Part shown: positions 1 to 10,335 of the stretch, piece after piece
Numbering within the stretch: position 1 is the first letter of the stretch
Layout of the letters: each line of letters begins with the position of its first letter
DNA from: Tribonema minus
Lineage: Eukaryota > Sar > Xanthophyceae > Tribonematales > Tribonemataceae
Direction: 5' to 3'
Length of the DNA: 64,000 bases
Assembly: GCA_017506865.1 (NCBI GenBank)
Contig: JAFCMP010000412.1
Location: forward strand, 62,001-126,000
Position numbers and translations under genes: made by a program
Notes under the pieces: model-generated
What the model saw: only the letters and a program-made list of their open reading frames with translations
Told to the model about the DNA's origin: nothing
Database searches by the model: none

Positions 1-496
1 GCGCAGAATACTTGATGGTAACCTCACTTCAGTCACCAGTACTGCACAATTTACTTGGCAACAAACCGTAGGCCCTTCCGGCACTTGTTGTACCAACTCT
101 GTTGCGCATACATAGTACAAGGGTTGTCATGTTACAGATAATGAGTGACGTACCTGCAGCGATCTGTTCGCTGGCCATGCCAGCGTAATTTTCCATAATG
201 GCTTCCTTGAGGGACAGAATCTGGAACGTAAACGCAATGGCCATAAGAAGCTGTATAGTACTAAAAAGGAGAAGCAGCTCCGCCCTAGGCTTAAGCCTCC
301 TCCTCTGCCATCGCCGCTTTTTTGGAGCATTGAGATCGCTCTGCGAGCCTCCCGAAGCGTTAGTTGATGTCGTTCGCGAGTGCGTCGGTGCCACATGCCC
401 CCCCTTGCCGTTGTGCCGCTCCTTCGAGTTGGCGGCGTATTTCGCCTGTCTTGACGCGGTGTAGCTCTTTGCGTGGATCAAGGTGTTACCCATCAC
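1..496 (-). CDS. First exon of an unrecognised membrane protein (partial gene)
   Basis: A minus-strand frame starts with ATG at 496 and stays open to 154, where CAG is followed by GTACGT, a strong 5' splice site, so about 114 residues are exon 1 and the gene continues left out of the window. The N-terminal ~70 residues are basic and Ser/Thr-rich, ending in a Lys/Arg cluster (KKRRWQRRRLKPR). A single hydrophobic segment of about 22 residues follows (AELLLLFSTIQLLMAIAFTF), which looks like a transmembrane or signal-anchor helix with the positive cluster on its cytosolic side. I do not recognise the family. Reading past the donor adds only unconvincing residues, which supports splicing there. 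Being the first exon of a gene is inferred from the ATG and the donor; no upstream exon was sought successfully. Confidence 0.5.
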
Positions 497-1500
497 TGTG
501 TGCGGCTATGCCATCAGCAACTTTTTGTCAAGCTATAGAGCCCTTCCTTCGTTCGCTGCTTTACTGTCACCCATATTTTCGATACCCGCACGTGCTTGCC
601 TGAGGCTGCGTGTCGCCACCACTTGTCAGAGCTGCGGGCAATGGAGCATCCAAGCGTGTTTTGTGTTAAGGAAACTCATCATCGTCGGCAATACGGGTGG
701 TCCTCACTGGTAGATGTCTGCTCCGTGCGCCACATGATATCAAGACAGACAGAAAATCGTTACGCATCTTGCAACGCTTCAGTATGTGATTCCAAACGTT
801 CTGCCAGGCGACAACCCTTTGCGTCAAGGCATGTGGGCGCATTGGAGACGCTGGCAGGTTGATGCACGCTCCGAAAAGTACACGTCAGTACATGAAAGCC
901 AGGCACGAACCACGGTGTGACATGCTTCGCGCGGCGGTAGGAAAATATTTATTTCCTGATACGTGTGCGGCATCACCAGAAGGGCAGCTCTTGCCGCTTT
1001 CATAGAAACATTTCTGCTGCGCTGCAAATGAGGGGCCGTCGCGATGCCCGCCTGCTGTTGGAGTCTACTTCACCAAGTCACATCACATCTAGATTTGGCT
1101 GCTGAACCACCTACCGTCAAGAAGTTGAAACCAATGCCTGACATGTGAAAAATACTACACTGCCCTTCGTCACCTTCCTTTGTTCTTATCGGCGGGCGTC
1201 AACGCCGCGAGCGAGCGCAAGCGAGCGCGCGCCGTGCGCACGCCTTCTACTTCGTGTGCGAGGCCTGAGGGAAGGTGTTTAAAGTTCAAGTATGTTTGTC
1301 CTCATAAAAAAGTTGAACTTCGAAACCGAACTGAACCGAAGCTTATGAAAGCGAGCGAGGCGTCGGCGACAGTGGCAGCAGCAGTCACAGCAGCTGCAGC
1401 GAGCAGCAGTAGCACTTCATCGGCCGTCGCATCACAGCAGCAAGGTCGCAAGCGAAGTGGCTAGTCGTGGACACCGTGATAGAGCAGCGTGAGCGTGCTG
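497..1500. other. Non-coding stretch between partial gene and Helitron remnant
   Basis: Short open frames occur on both strands but none carries a recognisable motif or well-placed splice sites. It probably includes the promoter of the minus-strand gene starting at 496. From about 1200 the sequence becomes rich in GCGAGCGAGC-type simple repeats leading into the Helitron-like frame. Confidence 0.4.
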
Positions 1501-1507
1501 TTGCCCC

Positions 1508-2460
1508 GTGCTGGCGGTCTGTGCGAGAGTCGTGAGCAAAGGCTTGCTGTTGACTGTGCGAGGGGCGCCAGAGCAACGTGAGCAACGACTCGCTGCGAAC
1601 CGTGCTTGGCAGTCTGATGCTCGCACGCGAGAGACACCACAGCAACGTGAGCAGAGACTTGCTGCACATCGTGCCAGGACGGCTGCTTTGAGAGTAATCA
1701 ATGCTTCTCTGGACCAACGTGCACAGAGAGTGGCGGCTGCACGCGAGAGGCGGTCCAATCAAAGAGCTGCAACTATTGCAAGTCATCGCAACACAAATGA
1801 CATGAATTCAATGCCTCACCCGAGGACGCGTTCAGGTCCTGGTGATTTATCGCGTGTGGAGCCTCAAACTGCACATATGCAGTTGCCATATGGGCAACCA
1901 GCTACATGAGGATCACCGGATGGGCTGCTCCACATGCCAATTTGTTCCAGAGTCCTCATAGTTTAGGGTTCGCAAAGGAGTTCTATGACCGATTTGTAAT
2001 CCTTCGAAGCCAGTCTTGCCACGTGTGTCATGAAGTCTGGCCGCAGGAGACGTATGACAAGCGCCAGCAAGTATGCACAATAATGCCTCTTTCGTTCGTC
2101 CTGCAGTTTTCATCTGTAGCGAATGCATATGCCCATACGACGTCTACCGACAGCGCACATCTAGTGCTGGTATGCCACCAGTCTTCAGCGTTGAGAATCA
2201 TATGGACCTTGAACCATGTCCCCCAAAACTCGTCCGAGCTCAGTGACACATATTTGGAACGGCTCTGCATATGCTTATATTTCCCCATCGTGAAAGTGTA
2301 TCGCCTTCCTGGTGGACAAGCAGGTTGTGCAGGGCATGTGACAACGCTGGACAATATTAATGCAGTGCAACAGATGGCTCGAGCAGTCTCTGCCCCACCA
2401 CTTTGCATACATGAATGTGTGGCTCGTGATGCTTTGCATTGTGCTGCCGTGGCCTGCTGA
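1508..2460 (+). pseudogene. Decayed Helitron-like element reading frame (N-terminal part)
   Basis: Two overlapping frames together resemble the region upstream of the Rep/helicase domains of Helitron ORFs. The first (to 1909) has degenerate repeats of the type ETPQQREQRLAAHRARTAA, about three units, a hallmark of the N-terminus of many Helitron-encoded proteins. The second frame (1906-2460, shifted, with its ATG overlapping the TGA of the first) has a CxxC pair (HVCHEVWP) and the segment FPIVKVYRLPGGQAGCAGHV, which matches the conserved VYRxxGGQxGYxGHV block of these proteins. No Rep HUH motif or Pif1 helicase is visible downstream, so this is a truncated, frameshifted fossil. The family assignment rests on motif recall, not on a search. 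Confidence 0.65.
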
Positions 2461-3310
2461 CTGCTGAGCCATACGCTCCCACATTCCCCGTATCCTTTCA
2501 AACGAAACACAATGCTGCACTGCAGTGCCTGTGCTTGACTGCAATGTCCTTGGTGTGACATGCCTGCTGAATTGGCACTGGTGGTGCATGACCTACATCA
2601 AATTATGCCTGTCAGTGATTGACCGTAGGTTATGACCGCGTGCCCTTCACCCAACACCATTGCCGTCTACACCCTGCAGCATTCGCCGCAGTTGCCCTGC
2701 TTAGATTGGGGTTTTAGTTGCGCATGACGCACGCCGTCGAAGATTCATTCCCTTGTACAAAGTGGTATGCTGCTGATACCCATATGCGCTTGCATGTGGA
2801 GCCGCCATCTCATTGTGCTGCCCAGGAGACTACTGTACAGTTGTGACCGACACAGCAAGTGAAAATTGCGGGAGAGGACCCACTACGAGTGGGTCGAGTC
2901 CTGGGTACGTGAACGGACGTGAACGTGTGAGAAGGAACAGTTCTCTGATCTTCACAGACACCGAGGGTGTGCACCTCATGTGATTTACGCTTGAGTGATG
3001 TACGAAGCAGCACCTTGAACCGCTACGTATACTATAGTTGATTCACCATAAACTCGTGATTTGCAGCGTCTGCACCGCTCATGCACCCCCCCGGGGGGGG
3101 GGGGGCGTTAACTTAGCTCGCATGCGCTTTACCTGAAACTAAAGATATGTTATCCACCAATGAGTTGACAAGAATAAGGTTTGCCGTGCCAGTCGGACCC
3201 TGCCTAGTGCCCCCCCCCCTGCTCCCCCCCATCCGGGGGGGGGGCGTCTCGCTTCGCGCACAGCCACGGCCTGTACAACAGCAGCACCTGCTCTTATTCA
3301 CAAATAATAG
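2461..3310. other. Gene-free stretch with poly-C/poly-G tracts
   Basis: No reading frame here looks like a gene. Two C-run/G-run inverted pairs, at about 3086-3111 and 3210-3244, can fold into G:C hairpins and lie just left of the dispersed repeat copy A. Confidence 0.4.
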
Positions 3311-4004
3311 CCCTGCGGGCTGGGGGAAAGTCCTAGGGACGCGTGCAGATAGAGTGCACCATGGTGCCACAAAAAGCAACTGGAGCATTGTGTTTGCTCA
3401 CAAGCTGTGGAAATTTGATGACAGGGCTGTTGTATTGCAAACATGTTGGAAAGCTGGTCATGCAGACAGGCTCATTGTTGTCAGTGCACAGCAGCGGACT
3501 CTGAGGAAGCAGGGGGCACAGGATGCGGCACATGTGACAATGTGTGCAATGAAAGCAGTAATATCTTACAAATGCCCAAAAGCTGATTGCAAAACAACAC
3601 GGGAGCATAACTTTCCTCTGAACTTGAGAGACTTCAAGCGCAAATTTCAGCCACGCTGAGCTGCAGGTAAGCAGCCATTTCGTGCGTTTTAAGGGCTGCG
3701 CGACTCCACTGTATGACTACTCCACCGCCTGGGGGTTAGCAAAGGCATAACCACACCCGACGCTGCTTCATTGCACACTGCTGATGTGTATGTTGGCGAG
3801 CAGGGCAAAGCTGGAGTTCAGAAAAACAATGTAACATTGTATGTCATGGTTGTTGATACCACATTATGTAGCTTCAAACCCGCATACACTGTCCAGAGGA
3901 ATGCACTTACTCCACGCAGGTTTTTTGGCAGTATCATAAGTGTGCTATGATGTCCTGCTGTGCCAGCTTGGTCTGCGCCTCAGCTGCTCTCATACCACAT
4001 GATG

Positions 4005-4354
4005 AACCTGGAGCCTTCGTGTCGCCGCACGTTTGGTTCAAAACCCCGCACACCACCTTCTACACTACGCGCATTCAAGAGCGCTGTCAATAGCTGCTGC
4101 ACCTCCTGTGTTCGGGCTACCAGCTGGAGCTGGCCTACCGAACACGTGAGACCTTTCCATACTGAACACCCATGCCCCTCGAACGCTACAAAGCTCGCAC
4201 ACAGAAGTCTTTTGACCTGTGGATATGATGACACTGTTTGACTCGTGGCCAATGACTGCAACAGCGGCGACCACGGTTATTGGTGGAAGGCACTTGCGGC
4301 TAACCATCCTTTGTCACCTAGAGCTCTACGATCTTTTGATTCGTTTCCATGATG
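4005..4354. mobile_element. ~350-bp insertion in repeat copy A
   Basis: Copy B reads straight through a CATGATG site where copy A has about 350 extra bases bounded by CATGATG on the left (3998-4004) and right (4348-4354). The extra block encodes nothing recognisable. The flanking 7-bp direct repeat looks like a target-site duplication; a deletion in copy B by microhomology is the alternative. Confidence 0.5.
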
Positions 4355-4448
4355 CTGTTGACACCAGTGCGTTGTTGGAAGCACCTGGCCTCTTGAATGC
4401 ATTGCCATGGCACCTTCTGCCAGATGGTAGTCCAATGCTCACGACGCG

Positions 4449-4980
4449 CCAAGTCAACCGAGCACAACTTGCTGCGTGCTGACTGCATGCATGGCCCAGT
4501 GTGACAGCATGCACAGGCAGCTCCGCAAGCCTCGCATGTTGCATATGTCTTCAGCTGCAGTCAGCCCAAGGCAGTCACCATCGAAACAGGTGGCAAGGAC
4601 CGGCCATGGCAGTTCAATGCTCATGAGTCGCCAATTCAACCGACCGCAACCTGATGCGTGCTCACTGCATACACGGCCCAGTGTGACAGCATGCACTGGC
4701 AGCTCTGCAAGCCTCGCATGTTGCACATGTCTTCAGCTGCAGCCAGCCCAGGCCAGTCGCCGTTGCAAACAGTTGGCAAGTACCAGCCATGAATATTCAT
4801 GACTGATGGGTCGCCAAGTCTATCGATCGCAGTCTTCTGCGTGCTCACTGCCGTGTTTGACAGCATGCAGCTCTGCAAGCCTCAGGTTCTATGTTGAATC
4901 GAGGCTCCAGCTTCAGTCAGCCAGGCCAGTTGCCTTTGCGAACAGTTAGCAAGCACCACCTATGGAGGTTCATTGCTGAC
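4449..4980 (+). repeat. Degenerate ~175-bp tandem repeat inside copy A
   Basis: Three successive units start with GTCGCCAA(G/T)TC, each followed by GACAGCATGCA, GCAAGCCTC and TTCAGCTGCAG-like blocks at matching spacing. The same units appear inverted in copy B (about 57340-57890), so the tandem structure predates the split of the two copies. Confidence 0.7.
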
Positions 4981-5690
4981 GGGTCGCCAAATCAACCGAC
5001 CACAATTTGCTGCATATCTGCATGTCACCTTGACCAGTGTAGTGCTCCTCCTGCTCGTCGAGTGGCTTAACTTGGTCTTTTCTGTAGCAGCCCATCGTCG
5101 GAACACGACGCGCTTCGTCCGTCAAGGCAGCCCACGCCATGGGTACAGCTTGCTCAACAGTTGCACTGGGGCTTATGCTGGCAGACGTGTACTGAGTAGC
5201 TGACTGAGCCTTATCATCTTGTTCACAAGCCACACCAATGTTGCTTCCCTGCCATGGGTTGTATTTGCCGTAGTCAACGCCAGCACTTGCTGCCACACGT
5301 GGCTCAGCGCTACTTATCGTGAAGCAAGGGTTGATTGCTGATGGGTCGCCAAGTCAACTGACCAAAAATTGCCGCACATCTGCATGTTACCTTCACCAGT
5401 ATTTTGCTCCTCCTGCTACATAGTCGAGCAGCATTACCTTGTTCTTGCCTGCTGCAGCCCATCGTCGGAACACGACAAGCTCCGTCCGTCCAGGCAGCCC
5501 ACGCCATGGGTACAGCTTGCTCAACAGCTGCACTAGGGCTTATGGCAGACACGTATAGCAGCGGAGCTTTGACATGATCAGTTCAAGCAACACCAAGTTG
5601 CTGCGTCCCCGCCATGCATGGGTTGCATTTGCCGTAGTCAGCGCCAGCACTTGCTGCCACACGTGGCTCATTACCGTGAAGCAAGGACTG
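4979..5690 (+). repeat. ~355-bp tandem duplication inside copy A
   Basis: Blocks such as CAGCCCATCGTCGGAACACG, CACGCCATGGGTACAGCTTG and CAGCACTTGCTGCCACACGT each occur twice with a spacing of about 355-365 bases. Copy B has one version only, so the duplication is specific to copy A. Confidence 0.7.
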
Positions 5691-6168
5691 TTGCTGCACC
5701 TCACTCGGCACCTAGTTCTCGCGTGCTGCCTTGCCTCGCTGCACGCCGCTCCACTGTGTTGGCCCAGACCGTCCTCCGCGAGCTGTGCCGCACGGCTGCT
5801 CCTTCGTGCTGTGCGCGCCTACGCTGAGTCTCACCACGTGTTACAGGCTCATTGGCCTCCGCTGCACTGCTCGCTCGTTGCTGTAGGCGCAGCTGTTCAT
5901 GAATACCGGCGATATATCGGGGTTTCGGTGGACAGACAGACACAGAAACTCTTTTAATCGGAATAAAAAGTTATTTTTGAGGCTTTGTAATCACCCACAG
6001 CATCACAAAACTGGTCTGCTGCAGATATGTTGCTTCATCATTATACCTAACAGTATTGTCTGTACCATGCACCAAACACGATCAGGCTTCTAGTTCAGAA
6101 GTTATTGCAATTTTGGGTCTTTTGCACGATGTGCAAACGGAGACCTAGTGACTTCGTCCCTAGGAACT

Positions 6169-7689
6169 ATGATGTACACGCAGTCTGGATGGGCGGGGGT
6201 GCTGCAGCAGGCGGCTCCTCAAGCGGCTGCAGACAACGCTGCTGAGGATGCAGCAACACAAGCGGCACCGGCAGCAGCGGCAGCAGCACCAGCACCAGCA
6301 GCATCAGCAGCGGCAACTGTTACAGCGGCAGCGGCGGTTGCCAGTGGAGGCGCGACCGCTCCGGCAGCGGCAACTGCATCAGCGGCTGGCCGCGCTCATG
6401 GCGCAGCCATTCCGGCAACACACGACGCAGCTGCCGCTGGATCAGGGGCCGCGGCGGCAGCACAGGCGGCACCAGCGGCAGCAGCAGCGGCGGCGCACGG
6501 CGCACCTACTCCGGCGGCAGCAGCAGCGGCGGCAGCAGCATCGGCGGCAGCAGCAGCTGCTCCAGCATCAGAGGCTGCTGCAGCAGCGGCAGCACATGTT
6601 GCACCTCAAGTGGCCTCGGCGGCATCACTAACTGCAGCATCAACAGCAGCGGCTGCGGGCATAGGCAACACAGCTGCTCCAGGCCCTACTAGCCTAAGCG
6701 CTGCTGCAGCACCTGCAACAGGAGCAGCGTCGGCAGGCGGCGCCGCAACCGTGCCGGCTGCGACAGCGGCAATGGCAGTGGCAGCGGCCAATGCGGCAGG
6801 TGCTGCACCAACACCTGCGGCAGCAGCAACACCACTGGCAGCAGCAGCAACGGCAGGCGGCGCAGCTGCAGCACCAACGCACGCAGCAACGCACGCAGCA
6901 GCGGCAGCCGTCAATGCAGGCGCTGCGCGTTCCACACCAGCAATGCTACAAGGCGCAGCAGCAGCAGAGGTGCCGCGCCTGCCCCTCATGCGGACGATCG
7001 CCACAGCTGCCGCATCTCTACGTGCAGCAACAGGTGACAAGCTGGAACATATACTGCCACCAGCGCTAACGCCACTGCAGCAGCAACCACCTACGCAGCA
7101 GCCGCCGCTGCGGCCGACAGCAGGTGGTGGCACTGGTGCGGATGCTGCTTGCGTACTTGACGCCAGTGCTCTGCAGTTGCAGTGTAGCCTGAAGCGCCCC
7201 AATCAGAGTGCGCTTGCAGATGCCGTCGCTACCGAGCTTGCAGATAAGGTGGAGGCGGACCTGCAACAGCTGCCGCAGGGCACGCAACGCACGCAAGCAC
7301 TTGCTCGATTCCGGTCGCAGCGCCACATGCACTCGATCGGCATGGCATTCCTCAACGAGCCCATGTACTCCACAACGGCTTCGTTCGATGGCCTATCCTG
7401 GCAGCTGGCCGTCAAACGCGCCATCGGAGTAGAGGAGCAGACGGCAGGCTGCAAGCTGTGCGGGAAGTCGCCGGGCGGCACCCTGCATGCACGGCTGTGT
7501 CAAGCGCCACGCGTCAAGGCGCACGACACCATCGTCCACAATAGCGTCAAGAGGGCCACGCAGCGCATCCTGCGGCAATACCTCAAAATGGGACTGGTGG
7601 ACGAGGACTACACGCCGTTCTGGGGTCCGCCGGGCCGCCGGGGAGTCGCAGGATGGACATCGTGCTGCCTGCCGACGCCTTCCCGGTGA
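6169..7689 (+). pseudogene. Alanine-rich ORF fused to retroelement zinc-knuckle region
   Basis: About 506 codons open from ATG 6169. Residues ~10-280 are mostly Ala, encoded by mixed GCN codons and interrupted by Thr, Pro, Gly and Gln. From ~280 on the composition becomes normal and leads through a block FLNEPMYSTTASFDGLSWQL to the CxxC...H...C knuckle and the first part of the endonuclease-like module. The C-terminal ~18 residues (GVAGWTSCC and on) are out of frame with the retroelement protein: remnant 2 keeps the correct frame at the same place. The Ala tract is GC-rich low-complexity DNA and may be repeat-expanded rather than a selected domain. Confidence 0.5.
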
Positions 7690-8114
7690 CCCGCTACGAC
7701 GACCCGACACGCCACCTACCGCTCATGGTGGACGTTACCTGCTTCGAGGCACAGGTGGCGTCGCGGGCGGCGAAGACTGCAGCAGACCCCGAGCGATGCT
7801 GCCGCGACCAAGAGGCCGCCAAGACTACCCACTATTCCAGTCATTATGATCAGAATTGCTACAAACTTGCCACTTTGGCGATAGGGTCATTTGGCAGCAT
7901 CGGGGAGCAGGGGCGGAAGCTGCTGGAGGCTGTGGCGACGGAGTATGCCAGCAGGATGTCAGTGCCCGGAGGAGCGCGCCCTAAAGCTCCCAAGGGCATC
8001 GCCCTGGCGCGCTTACGCTCGGCACTGTCGGCAGCGCTCCACATGGCGTACTCTGGCCGTGTCATGACACACATGGCAGAATCCAGGGGGGGGGTCACAT
8101 GGAGGAGGACGTAG
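7653..8114 (+). pseudogene. Retroelement endonuclease-like C-terminus (shifted frame)
   Basis: This frame continues the module of the preceding ORF after the frameshift. It begins with MDIVLPADAFPVTRYDD, includes LMVDVTCFEAQ, then NCYKLATLAIGSFGSIGEQG and a terminal helix-rich part ARLRSALSAALHMAYSGR. The order matches the C-terminal tail of restriction-like-endonuclease retroelements (acidic core, conserved Tyr/Phe-Gly-Gly-like block, closing helices). It is read in one frame only from about 7640. Confidence 0.6.
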
Positions 8115-8267
8115 GGGAGGACCCCGAGATGCCATTTGGCGGCGGCGGCGTTTGAGTGGTTGTCGTTGCGACACTTTCAGACTGTCATACGACATGTAGA
8201 TTCCTTACAGCTAGATGCCAATCATCTGGGCTTTTTCGCGCCCTGAGCGAGAATTAATAAAAAGTAC

Positions 8268-9410
8268 ACGCAGGTGCACTGCAACAGCTTGGACAGCACC
8301 CGGAGACACCGGCATCACCTCTGTCGCCGGTGCAGCAGCAGCAAGCAGGTGGCGGGACTGGAGCTGCAGATGCTGCACATGATGGTGTACTTGATGTCAT
8401 TGCTCTGCATTTGCCATGCAGCCAGAAGCACCTGACCTAGAGTGCGCTGCGCCACCAAGCTTGCGGACAAGGTGGAAACGGAGCTGCAACAGGTGTCGCA
8501 GGGCACGCAGCGCACCCAAGTACGCTTCCGGTCACAGCACTACACGCACTCCATTGGCACGGCATTCCTCAACGAGCCTATGTACTCCTCAACGGCCACG
8601 GTTGACAGATGGCCCTGGCAGCTGTTGAAGCGCTCGATCGAAGTAGAGCAGCAGGCGGTGCTGCAAGCTGTGCATGCAGGAAATTGCCGGGCGGCAGCTT
8701 GCATGCGCGGCTCTGTCAAGCACCTCGCGTCAAGGCACATCACACCATTGTGCACAACAGCGTCAAGCAGGCCCCGCAGCGCAGTTCGCGGCAGTACCTC
8801 AAGACAGGACAAGTCGTTGAGGACTACACGCCATTCCTAGCGTCTCCGGGAGATTGCAGGATGGACATCGTGCTGCCTGCCGACGCCTTTCCGGCCACCG
8901 GCTACGACGGCGTGACGCATCAGCTGCCGCTCATGGTGGACGTCACTTGACGTCGCTTGCTTCGAGGCACAGGCGCAGTCGCAGGCGGCAAAGACTGCAG
9001 AGGATCCTGAGAGCTGCTGCCGCGACCAAGAGGCGGCCAAATAGGCCCACTGTTCTGGTCACTACTGTACTATCCGAATTGCTACAAACTTGCCACTTGG
9101 GCACTTGGGTCATTTGGCAGCATCGAAGCGCAAGCTGCTGGACGCTGTCGTTACGGAGTACGCTTGCAGGATGTCAGTCACCGGCGCAGCCAGTACTCTA
9201 GCATTGAAAGGCATAGCACTGGCACGCATACGCTCAACTCTCTTGGCAGCGCTCCACATGGCAAACTCCCGCGTGTGAGGACACACATGGCAGAGTCTAA
9301 GAGGGGCGGACAGATTGACCAGGATGTAGTGGGGGGGAGATGCCTGTTGGCGACATCATCTAGCAGAGATTGTAATTGAGACACTGTCAGATTGTCACAC
9401 ACCTCTCATG
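8268..9410 (+). mobile_element. Retroelement remnant 2, 5'-truncated and decayed
   Basis: It follows immediately after the AATAAAAAGTAC end of remnant 1 and repeats the part of it from about 7065 onward. Counterparts seen are the QGTQRTQ segment, NEPMYSSTATVDRWPWQLLKR, the knuckle region, MDIVLPADAFPATGYDG and LMVDVT, followed here by a stop at about 8947. Several frameshifts and stops separate the pieces. The 3' tail fades after about 9410 (last shared block GACACTGTCAGATTGTCA). It looks like a 5'-truncated copy inserted at the 3' end of remnant 1, or a template-jump product. Confidence 0.65.
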
Positions 9411-10335
9411 ACTCGTGCACAGGCATGGGTTGTGAATACAAAATGATGAGTGCACAAAGAACACACCAGGACAGTCACTGCAAGCAAGCACAGCAATACA
9501 TGTACAGCCAGGACATCCAGCCACACTGAGAGAGACTTCTGACAAGCAACCGTCACATTGATCACAAAGCATGCAGACTATGAATGGACAAGGAGGGCTG
9601 TAATGGTCACAATATCACGGGTGGCCGGTATGTGCGGTCGGCTGGCTACTTGCATGGTGCGCTGAGACTGGGTCAATGTTGTGGAGGCACACAAAGGGCT
9701 GCTTCTCAAGATGGCGATCTGCACTTGGGGTGAGTAGGTCCGACGTCACAAGTGGACAGCTGTGCCGCAGTGTACCTCCTTAGGAACATGTGGAGCATGT
9801 CCTAAGAGTATGTAGACGAAATCAACACAAATGACTAGAGGCGGGGCGGGTGCATGGTGATGTGCCTGGGGCAAATCATCAAGAATCTCTCGGAGGGCCT
9901 GTAGCCTGAGAGAAGCTCGCGACTGCGGAGCCAGGTATGGCTCGGAGCGCACATGGGCTGGTGAAATCTTACAATGTGAAGTGAATACATGCGCGCCTCC
10001 GATGGAATCCGCACGTGCCAGGCACGCCTCACGTGTGCCACGTTGTCTGCATGCTGTGCGCACTTGTTGAATGCGCATGCATGTGGCACTGCTCCCAAAG
10101 GAATGACTGGCTGTGAGCGCTCTGCGCATCTATCGCTGCGCGCGGCAGCGGAATGTCAGCGGCGGCGTTGCTCCTGTTCTGCTGCTGCCGCCGCCGCCGC
10201 CACTGCCGCCGGTGCTGTGCGCGCGTCTGGGCGCCTGAACAGTATGCGCGCCGGTCTATGTGGCAGCATCAGACGCAGTCTCAGCGGATGCGCACCGGAC
10301 CGTGTACTCGACAGTAGGTACCGACGGTTCTTGGC
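9411..10335. other. Gene-free stretch
   Basis: No recognisable gene. It should contain the 3' end of the minus-strand Zn2Cys6 gene whose stop codon is at 10336. Confidence 0.4.

Larger units (their letters stand above)
3311..6167 (+). repeat. Dispersed repeat, copy A
   Basis: This segment is the reverse complement of 56435-58665 over nearly its whole length, with scattered substitutions. Homology starts at GCCCTGCGGGCTGGGGG and ends at CCTAGGAAC, with unrelated sequence on both sides. Both ends carry TCCTAGGGACG in opposite orientation (about 3331-3341 and 6155-6166), and each is followed inward by a palindromic TGCAC...GTGCA hairpin, so it may be a non-autonomous transposable element. It contains degenerate ~175-bp tandem units (about 4449-4980), a ~355-bp unit present twice (about 4979-5337 and 5338-5690) that is single in copy B, and a ~350-bp extra block (about 4005-4354). 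No intact protein gene is seen. Confidence 0.75.
6169..8267 (+). mobile_element. Retroelement remnant 1 (Ala-rich frame, zinc knuckle, RLE-like C-terminus, 3' tail)
   Basis: The segment begins right at the right edge of repeat copy A and ends in TTAATAAAAAGTAC. It holds an Ala-rich frame, then a C-terminal module like that of non-LTR elements with a restriction-like endonuclease. That module has CKLCGKSPGGTLHARLC (a CCHC knuckle), KAHDTIVHNSVKRA (compare RHNxI of the family), MDIVLPADAF and LMVDVT (the PD...D core), and a final block GSFGSIGEQGRKLLEAV. The frame shifts between about 7618 and 7650, so it is not functional as one protein. No reverse transcriptase is present. The last ~180 bases recur at 62546-62714 and, inverted and shortened, at 18.9-19.0 kb. 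Family placement is by motif recall. Confidence 0.65.

Noticed and set aside
2028..2561. 177-residue minus-strand frame
   Set aside because: Antisense to the Helitron-like frame, no recognisable sequence.
8086..8267. Host 3' UTR shared by duplicated genes
   Set aside because: The same tail appears at several places in both orientations attached to 5'-truncated pieces, which fits retroelement 3' ends rather than gene duplication.
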